DNA from: Firmicutes bacterium ADurb.Bin080
GTDB taxonomy: Bacteria > Bacillota > Clostridia > Christensenellales > DTU072
Assembly: GCA_002070965.1 (NCBI GenBank)
Contig: MWEH01000130.1
Span: 1-32,674 of the forward strand
DNA: 32,674 nt
Reading direction: 5' to 3'
Below are positions 25,311-32,504 of the stretch, in pieces. The first letter of the stretch is position 1. Each line of letters opens with the position of its first letter. The position numbers were made by a program, and so were the translations under genes. The notes beneath the pieces are model-generated. The model ran no database searches, had not been told where the DNA came from, and saw nothing but the letters and a program-made list of their open reading frames with translations.

Positions 25311-26051
25311 ATGAAAGAAAACTCGCTATACAGAATAAAAAAGATGGTGCTGATAGCACTTATGACAGCTTTACTTTCGGCTGGAAAGTTTGCATTAATG
25401 GCAGTCCCCAACGTAGAGATAGTAACGATATCAATAATTGTTGGTACTTATGTTTTTGGGCTATCAGTGCTGCTTCCTGCAACTATTATTTTTTCTGCGA
25501 TTGAAACCACTATTTGGGGGTTTGCTCCCTGGGTTATTTCATATTTTGTTTACTGGCCTCTGCTTGCGGTAATAACATATTTGTTCAAGGCTTTGATTTC
25601 GAAAAATAAGGTTATTTTCCCCTCTGTTATTGGATGTACAATGACTGTTATTTTTGGAGTACTTACAACTTTTGTAGATACAATTTTTTACTCTTCTGGC
25701 CACAATTTTGCCTCCTTTTTCAGCGCTATGTACATTAGAGGAATCTATTTCTATTTGATACAAGTGATTTCCAATACGGTCATACTGGCGGTTTTGTTTA
25801 TTCCTTTAGAAAAGGTTTTGAGTGTACTGAAAAAGAAATATTACTCGAATTGGAAGGAGAAAAAAACAAATACTGTTGTTTCTGATGAAACTATAATAGA
25901 CGCAAAGAGTGACCTAGAGAGGAAAATAGACAATCCAGTTACAGTGGCGGAAGTAAAGGACGAAGGTCCTACGACTTTAGAGGGCATCAGGGAGGAGAAA
26001 CCGGCACTAATAGAAAGGGAGCTTGAAAAGAAGGATGATAGGGATAACTAA
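25311..26051 (+). CDS. ECF transporter S component (substrate-binding membrane subunit)
   Basis: 246 aa. About six membrane helices in residues 10-175, beginning with ALMTALLSAGKFALMAVPNVEIVT, where the small-residue helix 1 needed for docking on EcfT is seen. Such proteins bind a vitamin or metal chelate with very high affinity. Specificity is not readable; the neighbouring extracellular protein might hint at a cobalamin-like ligand, but this is inference. Unusual is a charged C-terminal tail of about 65 residues (from about 180) of Glu/Lys/Asp. AAGGGG precedes the ATG. The energising module follows after a separate promoter. Confidence 0.85.
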   Translation: MKENSLYRIKKMVLIALMTALLSAGKFALMAVPNVEIVTISIIVGTYVFGLSVLLPATIIFSAIETTIWGFAPWVISYFVYWPLLAVITYLFKALISKNKVIFPSVIGCTMTVIFGVLTTFVDTIFYSSGHNFASFFSAMYIRGIYFYLIQVISNTVILAVLFIPLEKVLSVLKKKYYSNWKEKKTNTVVSDETIIDAKSDLERKIDNPVTVAEVKDEGPTTLEGIREEKPALIERELEKKDDRDN

Positions 26052-26094
26052 AGGGAGACCAAAAACAATAAAGGCTTAGTATATATTCAATCAT

Positions 26095-26146
26095 TTGTTT
26101 TTATGCAGTCTTTATAATATAATGAGTATTCTATAATTGGGCCCAA
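26095..26146 (+). promoter_or_regulatory. Promoter of ecfA1 with a palindrome at the transcript start
   Basis: TTGTTT (26095-26100), 17-nt spacer, TATAAT (26118-26123). The perfect palindrome TTGGGCCCAA (26137-26146) lies just after the expected start site and could be an operator. The ecf-truA group can thus be expressed apart from the S component. Confidence 0.6.
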
Positions 26147-26228
26147 AAAACGAAAAACAATAGTGTTTTTGAAGTCTTTCAGCCTAAAAATAGATTATTA
26201 GAAGAATAAAAGATGAGGACAGGGGAAT

Positions 26229-27062
26229 TTGGATAATATTATTTCTGTTCAGAATGTAAGCTATGATTATGTGTCAGGAAATACTACTAACCGTGGTGTT
26301 TCAGAGATAAACCTTGATATTGAAAGGGGCTCTTTTGTTGTGTTTATCGGGCACAACGGAAGTGGAAAATCAACTCTAGCCAAACTTCTTAACGGTTTTT
26401 TTGTCCCCGATCAAGGTAAAGTGCTTGTGAATGATATTGATACAGCCGATGAAGAAAAAACATTTGAAATTCGAAGCAAAGTTGGAATGGTCTTTCAAAA
26501 TCCGGACAATCAAATGGTAGCCTCAATAATAGAGGACGATCTTGCGTTTGGCCCCGAGAATCTTGGCGTAAAAAGAGAAGAAATTAAGGAAAGAATTGAC
26601 TGGGCTTTAAAGACAGTAAACATGGAAGAATATAGAAACAGAACTCCAAACAGGTTGTCGGGAGGACAAAAGCAAAGAATAGCTATAGCAGCAATACTTG
26701 TTATGAAACCTGAAGTATTAATATTGGATGAAAGCACCGCGATGCTCGACCCAAAAGGCAGAGACGAGGTCATGGATACTGTTTTAAAATTGAACAGTGA
26801 AGAAGGTATGACTGTGATTTTAATTACTCACTATATGGAAGAAGCCATTAGGGCAGACAAGGTAGCAGTAATGAATGAGGGTAGAATTGTTCTTGCCGGA
26901 AAGCCAAAAGAAGTTTTCGAAAAAGTTGATATTATTCGTGATGCCAAATTGGAACTCCCAGTCGCTACTAAAGTGTCGGTTGAACTAAGAAAATTAGGAT
27001 ATGATATTCCACTAGCTTTAACTGAAGAGGAATTAGTTGAGTCATTAGTATTAGGAAACTAG
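26229..27062 (+). CDS. ecfA1: ECF transporter ATPase EcfA1
   Basis: 277 aa ABC ATPase. Walker A GHNGSGKST (41-49), Q-loop with FQNPDNQMV (89-97, an EcfA1 hallmark), signature LSGGQ (143-147), Walker B ILDEST with Asp167 and Glu168, and His in LITHYMEEA. It forms a heterodimer with EcfA2 and drives toppling of the S component through EcfT. The start is TTG 26229 with GAGGA at 9 nt; no ATG is available. It ends 49 nt before ecfA2. Confidence 0.95.
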   Translation: MDNIISVQNVSYDYVSGNTTNRGVSEINLDIERGSFVVFIGHNGSGKSTLAKLLNGFFVPDQGKVLVNDIDTADEEKTFEIRSKVGMVFQNPDNQMVASIIEDDLAFGPENLGVKREEIKERIDWALKTVNMEEYRNRTPNRLSGGQKQRIAIAAILVMKPEVLILDESTAMLDPKGRDEVMDTVLKLNSEEGMTVILITHYMEEAIRADKVAVMNEGRIVLAGKPKEVFEKVDIIRDAKLELPVATKVSVELRKLGYDIPLALTEEELVESLVLGN

Positions 27063-27111
27063 AGATTCGAGGGGTAAATATTACTTGGTCGAGGAAGAGG
27101 AAAAGAGAAGA

Positions 27112-27990
27112 ATGTCTATAGAAGCATCAAACTTATCTTATACATATAGTGCAAAGACTCCTTTTGAGAAGACTGCTCTTTTCGATCTCAGTTTTACTAT
27201 TAATAAGGGGGAAACCGTCGGGATAATAGGCTCTACTGGATCGGGTAAAAGCACGTTGGTTCAGCATTTTAATGCTCTTATTAAACTAACTTCAGGAAAA
27301 TTAGTGGTCTGCGATATTGACCTATCCCTAAAAAAAGTCCCATTTAAGCAATTAAGATCAAAAGTAGGTATGTTGTTTCAATATCCTGAGTACCAGTTGT
27401 TTGAAGATACAGTGTTAAAGGATGTTTCTTTTGGACCAATAAATTTTGGCTTTGATAAGGAGCAGGCTTTAATAGCTGCCGAGGCTGCATTATCTCTTGT
27501 GGGTGTAGACGTGAAAGAAGTCAAAACGAAGTCCCCATTTGAGTTATCAGGCGGAGAACAACGGAGGGTGGCGATTGCTGGTGTCATAGCCTCTAAGCCG
27601 GAGATTTTGGTATTGGATGAACCCACTTCTGGTTTGGATCCTCTAGGAAAGAGATCAATATTAAATCTCTTGATGGAATTAAAGAAATCTTTTTGCGATA
27701 CAGTTATTATGATAAGCCATAATATGGATGAAATTGCGGAATATTGTGACAGAGTTTTAGTATTGAACGAGGGAAAGCTTATTTTCGATGGTACGCCAAA
27801 GGACTTTTTCCACAATCCGGGAAACCTTGCTGAAACTGGGTTAAAGATACCCCATACTGTTGAAATACGTGAATTACTAAAAAATAAGGGAGTTTCTCTT
27901 TCTTCTGATTGTCTTAATGTTAATGAGCTGACAGAAGCCATTGTAGCCTCCGGTATTCTTAAAAAGAGGGAGGGTAAAAATGGTTCGTGA
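27112..27990 (+). CDS. ecfA2: ECF transporter ATPase EcfA2
   Basis: 292 aa from ATG 27112 (MSIEASNLSYTY), the start usual in the family; TTG 27085 would add nine mostly charged residues (MVEEEEKRR) and has an equally spaced AGGGG, so it cannot be excluded. Walker A GSTGSGKST (40-48), Q-loop FQYPEYQLFE (89-98, the EcfA2 hallmark), signature LSGGE (145-149), Walker B VLDEPTSGLDP with Asp169 and Glu170, and His in ISHNMDE. It overlaps ecfT by 11 nt. Confidence 0.95.
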   Translation: MSIEASNLSYTYSAKTPFEKTALFDLSFTINKGETVGIIGSTGSGKSTLVQHFNALIKLTSGKLVVCDIDLSLKKVPFKQLRSKVGMLFQYPEYQLFEDTVLKDVSFGPINFGFDKEQALIAAEAALSLVGVDVKEVKTKSPFELSGGEQRRVAIAGVIASKPEILVLDEPTSGLDPLGKRSILNLLMELKKSFCDTVIMISHNMDEIAEYCDRVLVLNEGKLIFDGTPKDFFHNPGNLAETGLKIPHTVEIRELLKNKGVSLSSDCLNVNELTEAIVASGILKKREGKNGS

Positions 27991-28795
27991 TGTATCATTC
28001 GGACAATTTTATCCCGTTGAGTCTTTTATTCACAAGATGGATCCAAGATTCAAATTTCTCTTGGTAATTGCATACATTGTGGCTGTATTTTTAGTACGAA
28101 ATCTTTATGCTTTTATTGCTATATTTGCTTGGTTGCTAATAGTTATTTTGGTATCCAAAATTCCACCTATTAAGATACTGAAAAGTTTAAAAAGTATTAT
28201 TTTTATTGTTATTTTTACTGCTATATTGAATGTATTCTTCAACGCGTCAGGAAGGGTTTTATGGTCTTGGGAAAAGCTTGTTATTTCGGTGGGCGGGCTT
28301 GAACTGGCAGCAAAATTATCTCTAAGGATTTTCTTCCTGGTAGCAGGAACGAGTCTTATTACTTTTACTACAACCCCGATGGCATTAACAGATGGTTTAG
28401 AAAGTTTGATGTATCCCTTGAAGCTCATTAAAGTACCTGTTCATGACCTTGCGATCATAATGAACATCGCTCTAAGATTTATTCCTATTCTTCTCGAGGA
28501 AGTCGATAAGATTATGATGGCTCAAAAGGCAAGGGGAGCAGCATTTGACAATGGTGGACTTATCAAAAGGGCTAGAGCTTTACTTCCTGTTCTGATCCCT
28601 CTGTTTGTTTCTGCTTTCAGAAGGGCGGATGAATTAGCTCTAGCACTTGACGCAAGGTGCTACAACGCAACTCCTAATAGAACAAGGTATAAAGTGCTGA
28701 AATCCTCTTTCAGGGATGTCGTTGGGTTAATATATACTGCTATTCTTATTGTTATGGTTATTGCTGTGAATTCAAACTTTTGGGGACTATTTTAA
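27980..28795 (+). CDS. ecfT: ECF transporter transmembrane coupling subunit EcfT
   Basis: 271 aa, membrane helices in about 25-135 and 245-265. The cytoplasmic coupling helices carry the two Ala-Arg-x motifs that insert into the ATPases: ARG at 184-186 (AQKARGAAF) and ARC at 225-227 (LALDARCYN). The start MVRDVSFGQFYPVESFIHKMDPRFK is typical. The ATG lies within the end of ecfA2 with GGGAGGG upstream, so the subunits are coupled in translation. As in group II ECF modules, it probably serves several S components encoded elsewhere. Confidence 0.95.
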   Translation: MVRDVSFGQFYPVESFIHKMDPRFKFLLVIAYIVAVFLVRNLYAFIAIFAWLLIVILVSKIPPIKILKSLKSIIFIVIFTAILNVFFNASGRVLWSWEKLVISVGGLELAAKLSLRIFFLVAGTSLITFTTTPMALTDGLESLMYPLKLIKVPVHDLAIIMNIALRFIPILLEEVDKIMMAQKARGAAFDNGGLIKRARALLPVLIPLFVSAFRRADELALALDARCYNATPNRTRYKVLKSSFRDVVGLIYTAILIVMVIAVNSNFWGLF

Positions 28796-28809
28796 TTCGG
28801 GAGAATATA

Positions 28810-29544
28810 ATGCGTTTTGCAATGATTATTGAATATGATGGGACAGATTATTCGGGCTGGCAAAGGCAAAAAAATGGAATTTCCGTACAACAAAGGATAG
28901 AAGAGGCTTTAGAGAAGCTGTTAATGAAGAAAATAACAATCGTTGGATCGGGAAGGACGGACAAAGGAGTGCATGCTGAAGGTCAAGTTGCTCATTTCGA
29001 TGCTGAAACAGATCTTTCCGAATTTAAGATAAAAGGAAGCCTAAATTTTTTCCTTCCAGAAGACATAAAAATAAGAGAAATAAAAAGGGTTGCGGATGAT
29101 TTTCATGCGCAATTTGATGCTAAGAGCAAAGTATATGTCTATAATACTTATATCTCAAGAGTCAAAAGTCCATTGAAAAGCAGATATTATGTACAGATAA
29201 TTCCCCCTTTAGATATTGAACTTATGAGAGAGTGTGCAAAAAAAATCGTAGGCAAACATGATTTCTCATCCTTTTCTGTAAAAAATGGGGACTCTCCATC
29301 AACCACTGTTCGACTGATATCGAGACTTGAAATAATAGAAAAAGGAGATGAGCTAACCTTTGAGGTAGAGGGGCCAGGCTTTTTATATAAAATGGTTCGG
29401 TCTATAGTCGGAACATTAATTTGGATAGGGAGGGGAAAGTTATCTCCAGATTGTATTGAAAAGATGTTTGATAGCGGAGACAGAGCATTAGGTGGTAAAA
29501 CTTTGGCTGCGAACGGGTTGGTTCTTAAAAAAGTAAAATACTAA
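28810..29544 (+). CDS. truA: tRNA pseudouridine synthase TruA
   Basis: Makes pseudouridine at positions 38-40 of the tRNA anticodon arm. 244 aa from ATG 28810 (MRFAMIIEYDGTDYSGWQRQ), preceded by GGGAG. Catalytic Asp51 lies in GSGRTDKGVHAEGQV; GFLYKMVRSIVGTLIWIGRG is the second family signature. It follows ecfT by 14 nt in the order common in Firmicutes. Confidence 0.97.
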   Translation: MRFAMIIEYDGTDYSGWQRQKNGISVQQRIEEALEKLLMKKITIVGSGRTDKGVHAEGQVAHFDAETDLSEFKIKGSLNFFLPEDIKIREIKRVADDFHAQFDAKSKVYVYNTYISRVKSPLKSRYYVQIIPPLDIELMRECAKKIVGKHDFSSFSVKNGDSPSTTVRLISRLEIIEKGDELTFEVEGPGFLYKMVRSIVGTLIWIGRGKLSPDCIEKMFDSGDRALGGKTLAANGLVLKKVKY

Positions 29545-29649
29545 AAACATTTTAGAAAAAGACATCTAATGAATTTTTGTGCCCAAAAACAATGGTACGA
29601 AACGGTTAGATTTGCATGAAAAGATACCCTTAAAGTGATTATTTTTTAA

Positions 29650-29678
29650 TTGACTTATAGGGCTTTATATAATATTAT
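29650..29678 (+). promoter_or_regulatory. Promoter of rplM-rpsI
   Basis: TTGACT (29650-29655), 17-nt spacer, TATTAT (29673-29678). An overlapping TATAAT (29668-29673) could shift the start site a few bases upstream. Confidence 0.65.
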
Positions 29679-29680
29679 AT

Positions 29681-29752
29681 ACAAGCATTCGCATTTTTGG
29701 GTTGCAAACTAGCCCCTTGTAACTGTAAAAATCGGAAAATATCAGTTGGAGG
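29681..29752 (+). ncRNA. Candidate L13 autoregulatory leader
   Basis: The rplM leader can form ACAAG (29681-29685) with CTTGT (29716-29720), enclosing GGG/CCC arms, and then AACTG (29721-29725) with CAGTT (29743-29747), the latter touching the GGAGG site. Firmicutes often carry an L13 leader here that lets the protein repress its own operon. I match position and general form only. If transcription starts at 29684-29686, the first stem is partly lost. Confidence 0.35.
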
Positions 29753-29760
29753 TTTTTACC

Positions 29761-30192
29761 ATGAAAACATATATGGCAAAAGCCGGTGAATACGACAGAA
29801 AGTGGTATGTAGTGGACGCAGAGGGAATGGTGCTCGGGAGATTGGCGACCAGAGTAGCAAATATTTTGCGGGGAAAAGATAAACCTACTTATACTCCTAA
29901 TGTTGACACTGGCGACTTTGTAATCATTACTAATTGCGACAAGGTGGTTCTTACCGGGAAAAAACTCGTTAAGAAATTTTATAAACACTATACAGGATAT
30001 ACTGGCGGGTTAAAACATACTCGTTACGATGAATTGATGGCAACTAAGCCAGAGTTTGTTGTAGAACACGCAATAAAAGGGATGCTTCCCAAAAATACAA
30101 TTGCAAGCGCAATGCTGAAGCGGCTCTTTGCTTACAGTGGTCCAGAACATAAACATCAGGCCCAAAAACCTGAACCCTTGAAATTTGACTAA
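29761..30192 (+). CDS. rplM: Ribosomal protein L13
   Basis: 143 aa, full length. The start ATG 29761 follows GGAGG by 8 nt; the frame is open a little further up but only with a TTG that lies in the ribosome site. Family marks: [24 protein letters not shown]-like [14 protein letters not shown], and [16 protein letters not shown]. An early-assembly protein of the 50S subunit. Followed by rpsI after 10 nt, the usual pair. Confidence 0.98.
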   Translation: MKTYMAKAGEYDRKWYVVDAEGMVLGRLATRVANILRGKDKPTYTPNVDTGDFVIITNCDKVVLTGKKLVKKFYKHYTGYTGGLKHTRYDELMATKPEFVVEHAIKGMLPKNTIASAMLKRLFAYSGPEHKHQAQKPEPLKFD

Positions 30193-30202
30193 GAGGTGAA
30201 AA

Positions 30203-30619
30203 ATGGCAGTAAAGAAAGTATTAAAAAAGAAAGTTCAGTACTGGGGAACTGGAAGGCGTAAAAGCGCAATTGCAAGAGTTCGTTTGGTTGCTGATGGAAG
30301 TGGCGCAGTTATTATCAACAAATTGCCCATTGAAGAATATTTCAAGAAAGATACACTAAGATATATCGTTAATCAACCGTTAGTCGCGACAGCAACTACT
30401 TCTAAATTTGATGTTGCTGTAAACGTCCACGGCGGTGGCTTTTCCGGTCAAGCCGGAGCAGTAAGACATGGTATCGCAAGAGCTCTTTGTCAAGCAGACT
30501 TGAGTCTTCGTCCTGTTTTGAAAGCAGCCGGATTTTTAACTCGTGATCCTAGAGCCAAAGAACGTAAGAAGTACGGACTTCATAAAGCTCGTAAAGCTCC
30601 TCAGTTCAGCAAGAGATAG
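30203..30619 (+). CDS. rpsI: Ribosomal protein S9
   Basis: 138 aa. Conserved [14 protein letters not shown] near the start, [23 protein letters not shown] in the middle, and a basic C-terminal tail ending QFSKR that reaches the P-site tRNA. AGAGGTG precedes the ATG. Closed by a strong terminator. Confidence 0.98.
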   Translation: MAVKKVLKKKVQYWGTGRRKSAIARVRLVADGSGAVIINKLPIEEYFKKDTLRYIVNQPLVATATTSKFDVAVNVHGGGFSGQAGAVRHGIARALCQADLSLRPVLKAAGFLTRDPRAKERKKYGLHKARKAPQFSKR

Positions 30620-30655
30620 TATTTACTTCTCGAGGAACTTAGAAATAGTCATTTT

Positions 30656-30685
30656 GAGGCAAGGCATAAGCTTTGCCTCTTTTTT
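30656..30685 (+). terminator. Terminator of the ecf-truA-rplM-rpsI group
   Basis: GAGGCAAGGC (30656-30665) pairs with GCTTTGCCTC (30670-30679, one G-T wobble) across ATAA and is followed by T6. Confidence 0.92.
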
Positions 30686-30738
30686 ATCCTTGAATCATAT
30701 GATTGCCCGAAGTCTTAATAGTCAGTGATTCTCTCACC

Positions 30739-30765
30739 TTGAATATATCCAATTTATCGTATAAT
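30739..30765 (+). promoter_or_regulatory. Candidate promoter of trxB
   Basis: TTGAAT (30739-30744), short 15-nt spacer, TATAAT (30760-30765), 40 nt before the ATG. Confidence 0.5.
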
Positions 30766-30804
30766 ATATTCTAATATAAGATACGAAACTCTTTAGGAGG
30801 AAAA

Positions 30805-31716
30805 ATGAATAATTACGACATCATTATTATTGGCGGAGGCCCCGCGGGCTTTACTGCAGGAATATATGCTGCAAGGGGTGGGGCGAAGGTTGCAGTTTTC
30901 ACTGGTATTCAGCCTGGGGGCCAAGCAGCATTAACCCACAAAATTGAAAATTTCAGTGGAGTAAAAGATGCTGAGGGGTATTTATTGGTCAATACAATGA
31001 TGGAACAAGCTATAAGTTTTGGAGCTGAGGTCCTTTATTCTGCAATAGAAGAGGTTGATTTCTCGGGGGAAAAAAAGAGATTGGTTTCTGATGATGGTGA
31101 GACCTATTATGCTAAGGCCGTTATTATTGCGACAGGTGCAAAAAATAAACTTTTAGAACTTGAGAATGAGAAGGACTTGATTGGAAATGGGATTAGCTTT
31201 TGCGCAACATGTGATGGCGGTTTTTTCAAAAACAAGGCCGTAGCAGTAAATGGGGGAGGAGACACCGCATTAACGGAAGCTTTGTATCTTTCCAATATAT
31301 GCAGTGAGGTTTATTTGATCCATAGGAGGAAGGGTTTTAGAGCTGCTCAGATCTTGATAGACAGAGTGCGCTCAAATCCCAAAATTAAACTCGTTTTAGA
31401 TAGTGTTGTTACTTCACTCCAAGGGAAACCACTAGAGAGTATAGGTATAACTAACAAGGAAAATGGGGAGAAGAAAGATATATACGTTTCAGCCTTATTT
31501 GTAGCAATTGGATATCTCCCCAATACAGAGATTTTCAAAAGTAAGATTAACTTAAACGAAAGGGATTATATTACTACCAACAGCAAAATGGAAACAAGTC
31601 AAGAAGGCGTCTTTGCCGCAGGAGATGTTCGAGACACTCCCATGAGACAGGTAATAACCGCCTGTGCAGATGGGGCAATTGCTGCCAATTCAGCCTTGGA
31701 ATATTTGATGAGCTGA
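30805..31716 (+). CDS. trxB: Thioredoxin reductase (NADPH type)
   Basis: 303 aa flavoprotein that passes electrons from NADPH via FAD to thioredoxin. FAD loop GGGPAGFTAG (10-19), redox-active pair Cys133/Cys136 in CATCDG, NADPH loop NGGGDTALTEA (149-159), HRRKGFRA where the two Arg bind the NADPH phosphate, and FAAGDVRD at the C-terminal FAD site. Since the NADPH motifs are kept, this is not the ferredoxin-dependent clostridial variant. TAGGAGG precedes the ATG. Single gene, followed by an unusual RNA-like region. Confidence 0.96.
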   Translation: MNNYDIIIIGGGPAGFTAGIYAARGGAKVAVFTGIQPGGQAALTHKIENFSGVKDAEGYLLVNTMMEQAISFGAEVLYSAIEEVDFSGEKKRLVSDDGETYYAKAVIIATGAKNKLLELENEKDLIGNGISFCATCDGGFFKNKAVAVNGGGDTALTEALYLSNICSEVYLIHRRKGFRAAQILIDRVRSNPKIKLVLDSVVTSLQGKPLESIGITNKENGEKKDIYVSALFVAIGYLPNTEIFKSKINLNERDYITTNSKMETSQEGVFAAGDVRDTPMRQVITACADGAIAANSALEYLMS

Positions 31717-31746
31717 TAGAAAAAAAGCAATCGATTTTAAGATATA

Positions 31747-31847
31747 ATGATTCGCGCTGGCTCCAACTTTCAGCCGGATAATGGCGTCTACGAAGAACGC
31801 TAAAAAATCATGCCTTCGAATGATAAGCTTAAGCAATCATTCTTTTT
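31747..31847 (+). ncRNA. Three-way-junction RNA candidate with terminator-like expression platform
   Basis: P1 ATGATT (31747-31752) with AATCAT (31806-31811). P2 CTGGCT (31757-31762) with AGCCGG (31772-31777), 9-nt loop. P3 TGGCGT (31782-31787) with ACGCTA (31797-31802), 9-nt loop. Junctions are CGCG, ATAA and AAA. It is followed by a terminator GAATGAT (31818-31824) with ATCATTC (31836-31842) and T5. AATGAT and ATCATT each occur twice, so the P1 arms can pair with the terminator arms instead. It could be a trxB 3' element, an orphan riboswitch or a small RNA. No class recognised. Confidence 0.45.
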
Positions 31848-31856
31848 CTATGTAGG

Positions 31857-31894
31857 TTTATGCAATTTTTTCAGATTTATGCATTATTTTTGAT
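31857..31894. repeat. Two tandem 19-bp imperfect copies
   Basis: Units at 31857 and 31876 share TTTATGCA and a following T-rich block. The remainder of 31848-32040 is AT-rich with nothing I can name; the gene-free stretch as a whole runs from 31717 to 32304. Confidence 0.5.
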
Positions 31895-32040
31895 TACGTC
31901 CCTAACAAGATAATTAAAACTTTGAATAAAAAATGAATATTTTACAAATACTGCACAGTGTACGCCTATAACCATTAAATACGTTTTAGCATCCCATTTT
32001 TTTATTTACCTATATTTTACTATTTTATACCAATATTGTG

Positions 32041-32069
32041 TTGCACAACGTGAAACACTTTGATATAAT
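32041..32069 (+). promoter_or_regulatory. Strong sigma-A promoter with no gene close behind
   Basis: TTGCAC (32041-32046), 17-nt spacer, TATAAT (32064-32069). The -35 box lies in a GTTG-CA-CAAC palindrome (32040-32049), a possible operator. A strong terminator follows about 75 nt after the expected start. Confidence 0.65.
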
Positions 32070-32109
32070 GAATGTATTAAATATGTTCATAATTTTCCCC
32101 CTTATCATA

Positions 32110-32153
32110 GCATAGAGGATCGTTGCGTAGCAGCGGTCCTCTAATGCGTTTTT
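32110..32153 (+). terminator. Very strong 17-bp hairpin with T-run
   Basis: GCAT plus AGAGGATCGTTGC pairs with GCAGCGGTCCTCT plus ATGC (two wobbles, one bulged A, loop GTA), then GTTTTTATT. One of the most stable hairpins in the window and far more GC-rich than its surroundings. It may end a short RNA from the promoter at 32041, or shield the adjacent IS from outside transcription, as in IS200. Confidence 0.85.
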
Positions 32154-32170
32154 ATTCAATATAGCAAGAA

Positions 32171-32196
32171 CACCTGTGACTTTAGTCATGTGATGA
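32171..32196 (+). mobile_element. Remnant-like IS605 right-end hairpin
   Basis: TGACT-TT-AGTCA with flanking CAC and GTG, then GATGAATTG. It resembles the CACTTTAGTG hairpin at 283-292 and its GATGAG flank, so it may be debris of an older tnpB element. Short match; tentative. Confidence 0.3.
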
Positions 32197-32254
32197 ATTG
32201 CCAACGATAAATTGCATATGTCAATTAAAAGCACACTAAAAACCCACGAACTGT

Positions 32255-32268
32255 TTGATAAGTATCAA
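32255..32268. mobile_element. Subterminal palindrome at the probable left end of the IS200/IS605 element
   Basis: TTGATA-AG-TATCAA, 37 bp before tnpA. IS605 elements carry such a hairpin near the left end as the TnpA binding site. The exact left boundary was not determined. Confidence 0.4.
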
Positions 32269-32304
32269 TACATAGGTTAAACTACAAATAAGGAGTTGAA
32301 AAAT

Positions 32305-32501
32305 ATGGCGGAAATATATCGTTGTAGGGGGTTATGTATATTCCATTCAATATCATATTGTTTGGTGCGTAAAATATAGACATAAAGATTTGAAAATGAA
32401 TTAAAAAAATTATGGAAAACCCCTCATATTTCATAGCTACTGTTTCAGAAAATACAGAAGAACAAATTAAAAAGTATATAGAAAGTCAAAAAGAAAAATA
32501 A
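32305..32501 (+). pseudogene. tnpA: IS200-type TnpA transposase, frameshifted and internally deleted
   Basis: The start (MAEIYRCRG) has AAGGAG upstream. An extra G in the G5 run near 32327-32331 shifts the frame; the next frame gives YVYSIQYHIVWCVKYRHK and then a stop. About 80 codons, including the HUH motif, are missing. The 3' end continues in another frame as ENPSYFIATVSENTEEQ and KKYIESQKEK (stop 32499-32501); the Tyr in KKYIESQ fits the catalytic Tyr. Without the HUH site the protein cannot work. tnpB follows after 3 nt. Confidence 0.88.
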
Positions 32502-32504
32502 AGA

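Noticed and set aside
27378-27998. 206-codon minus-strand frame opposite ecfA2
   Set aside because: Complete shadow of the well-supported ecfA2 gene; no family features.
29545-29680. Possible T-box or vitamin riboswitch between truA and rplM
   Set aside because: No T-box AGGGTGG sequence, no B12 or TPP box; only the rplM promoter and a short leader are visible.
30543-30728. 61-codon frame over the rpsI end and terminator
   Set aside because: Runs through a clear terminator hairpin and has no ribosome site.
31747-31811. Match to THF or purine riboswitch
   Set aside because: Shares ATGATTCGCG with a THF riboswitch stem and TATAAT/two-hairpin form with purine aptamers, but lacks the conserved core bases of both, so I do not assign it to either class.
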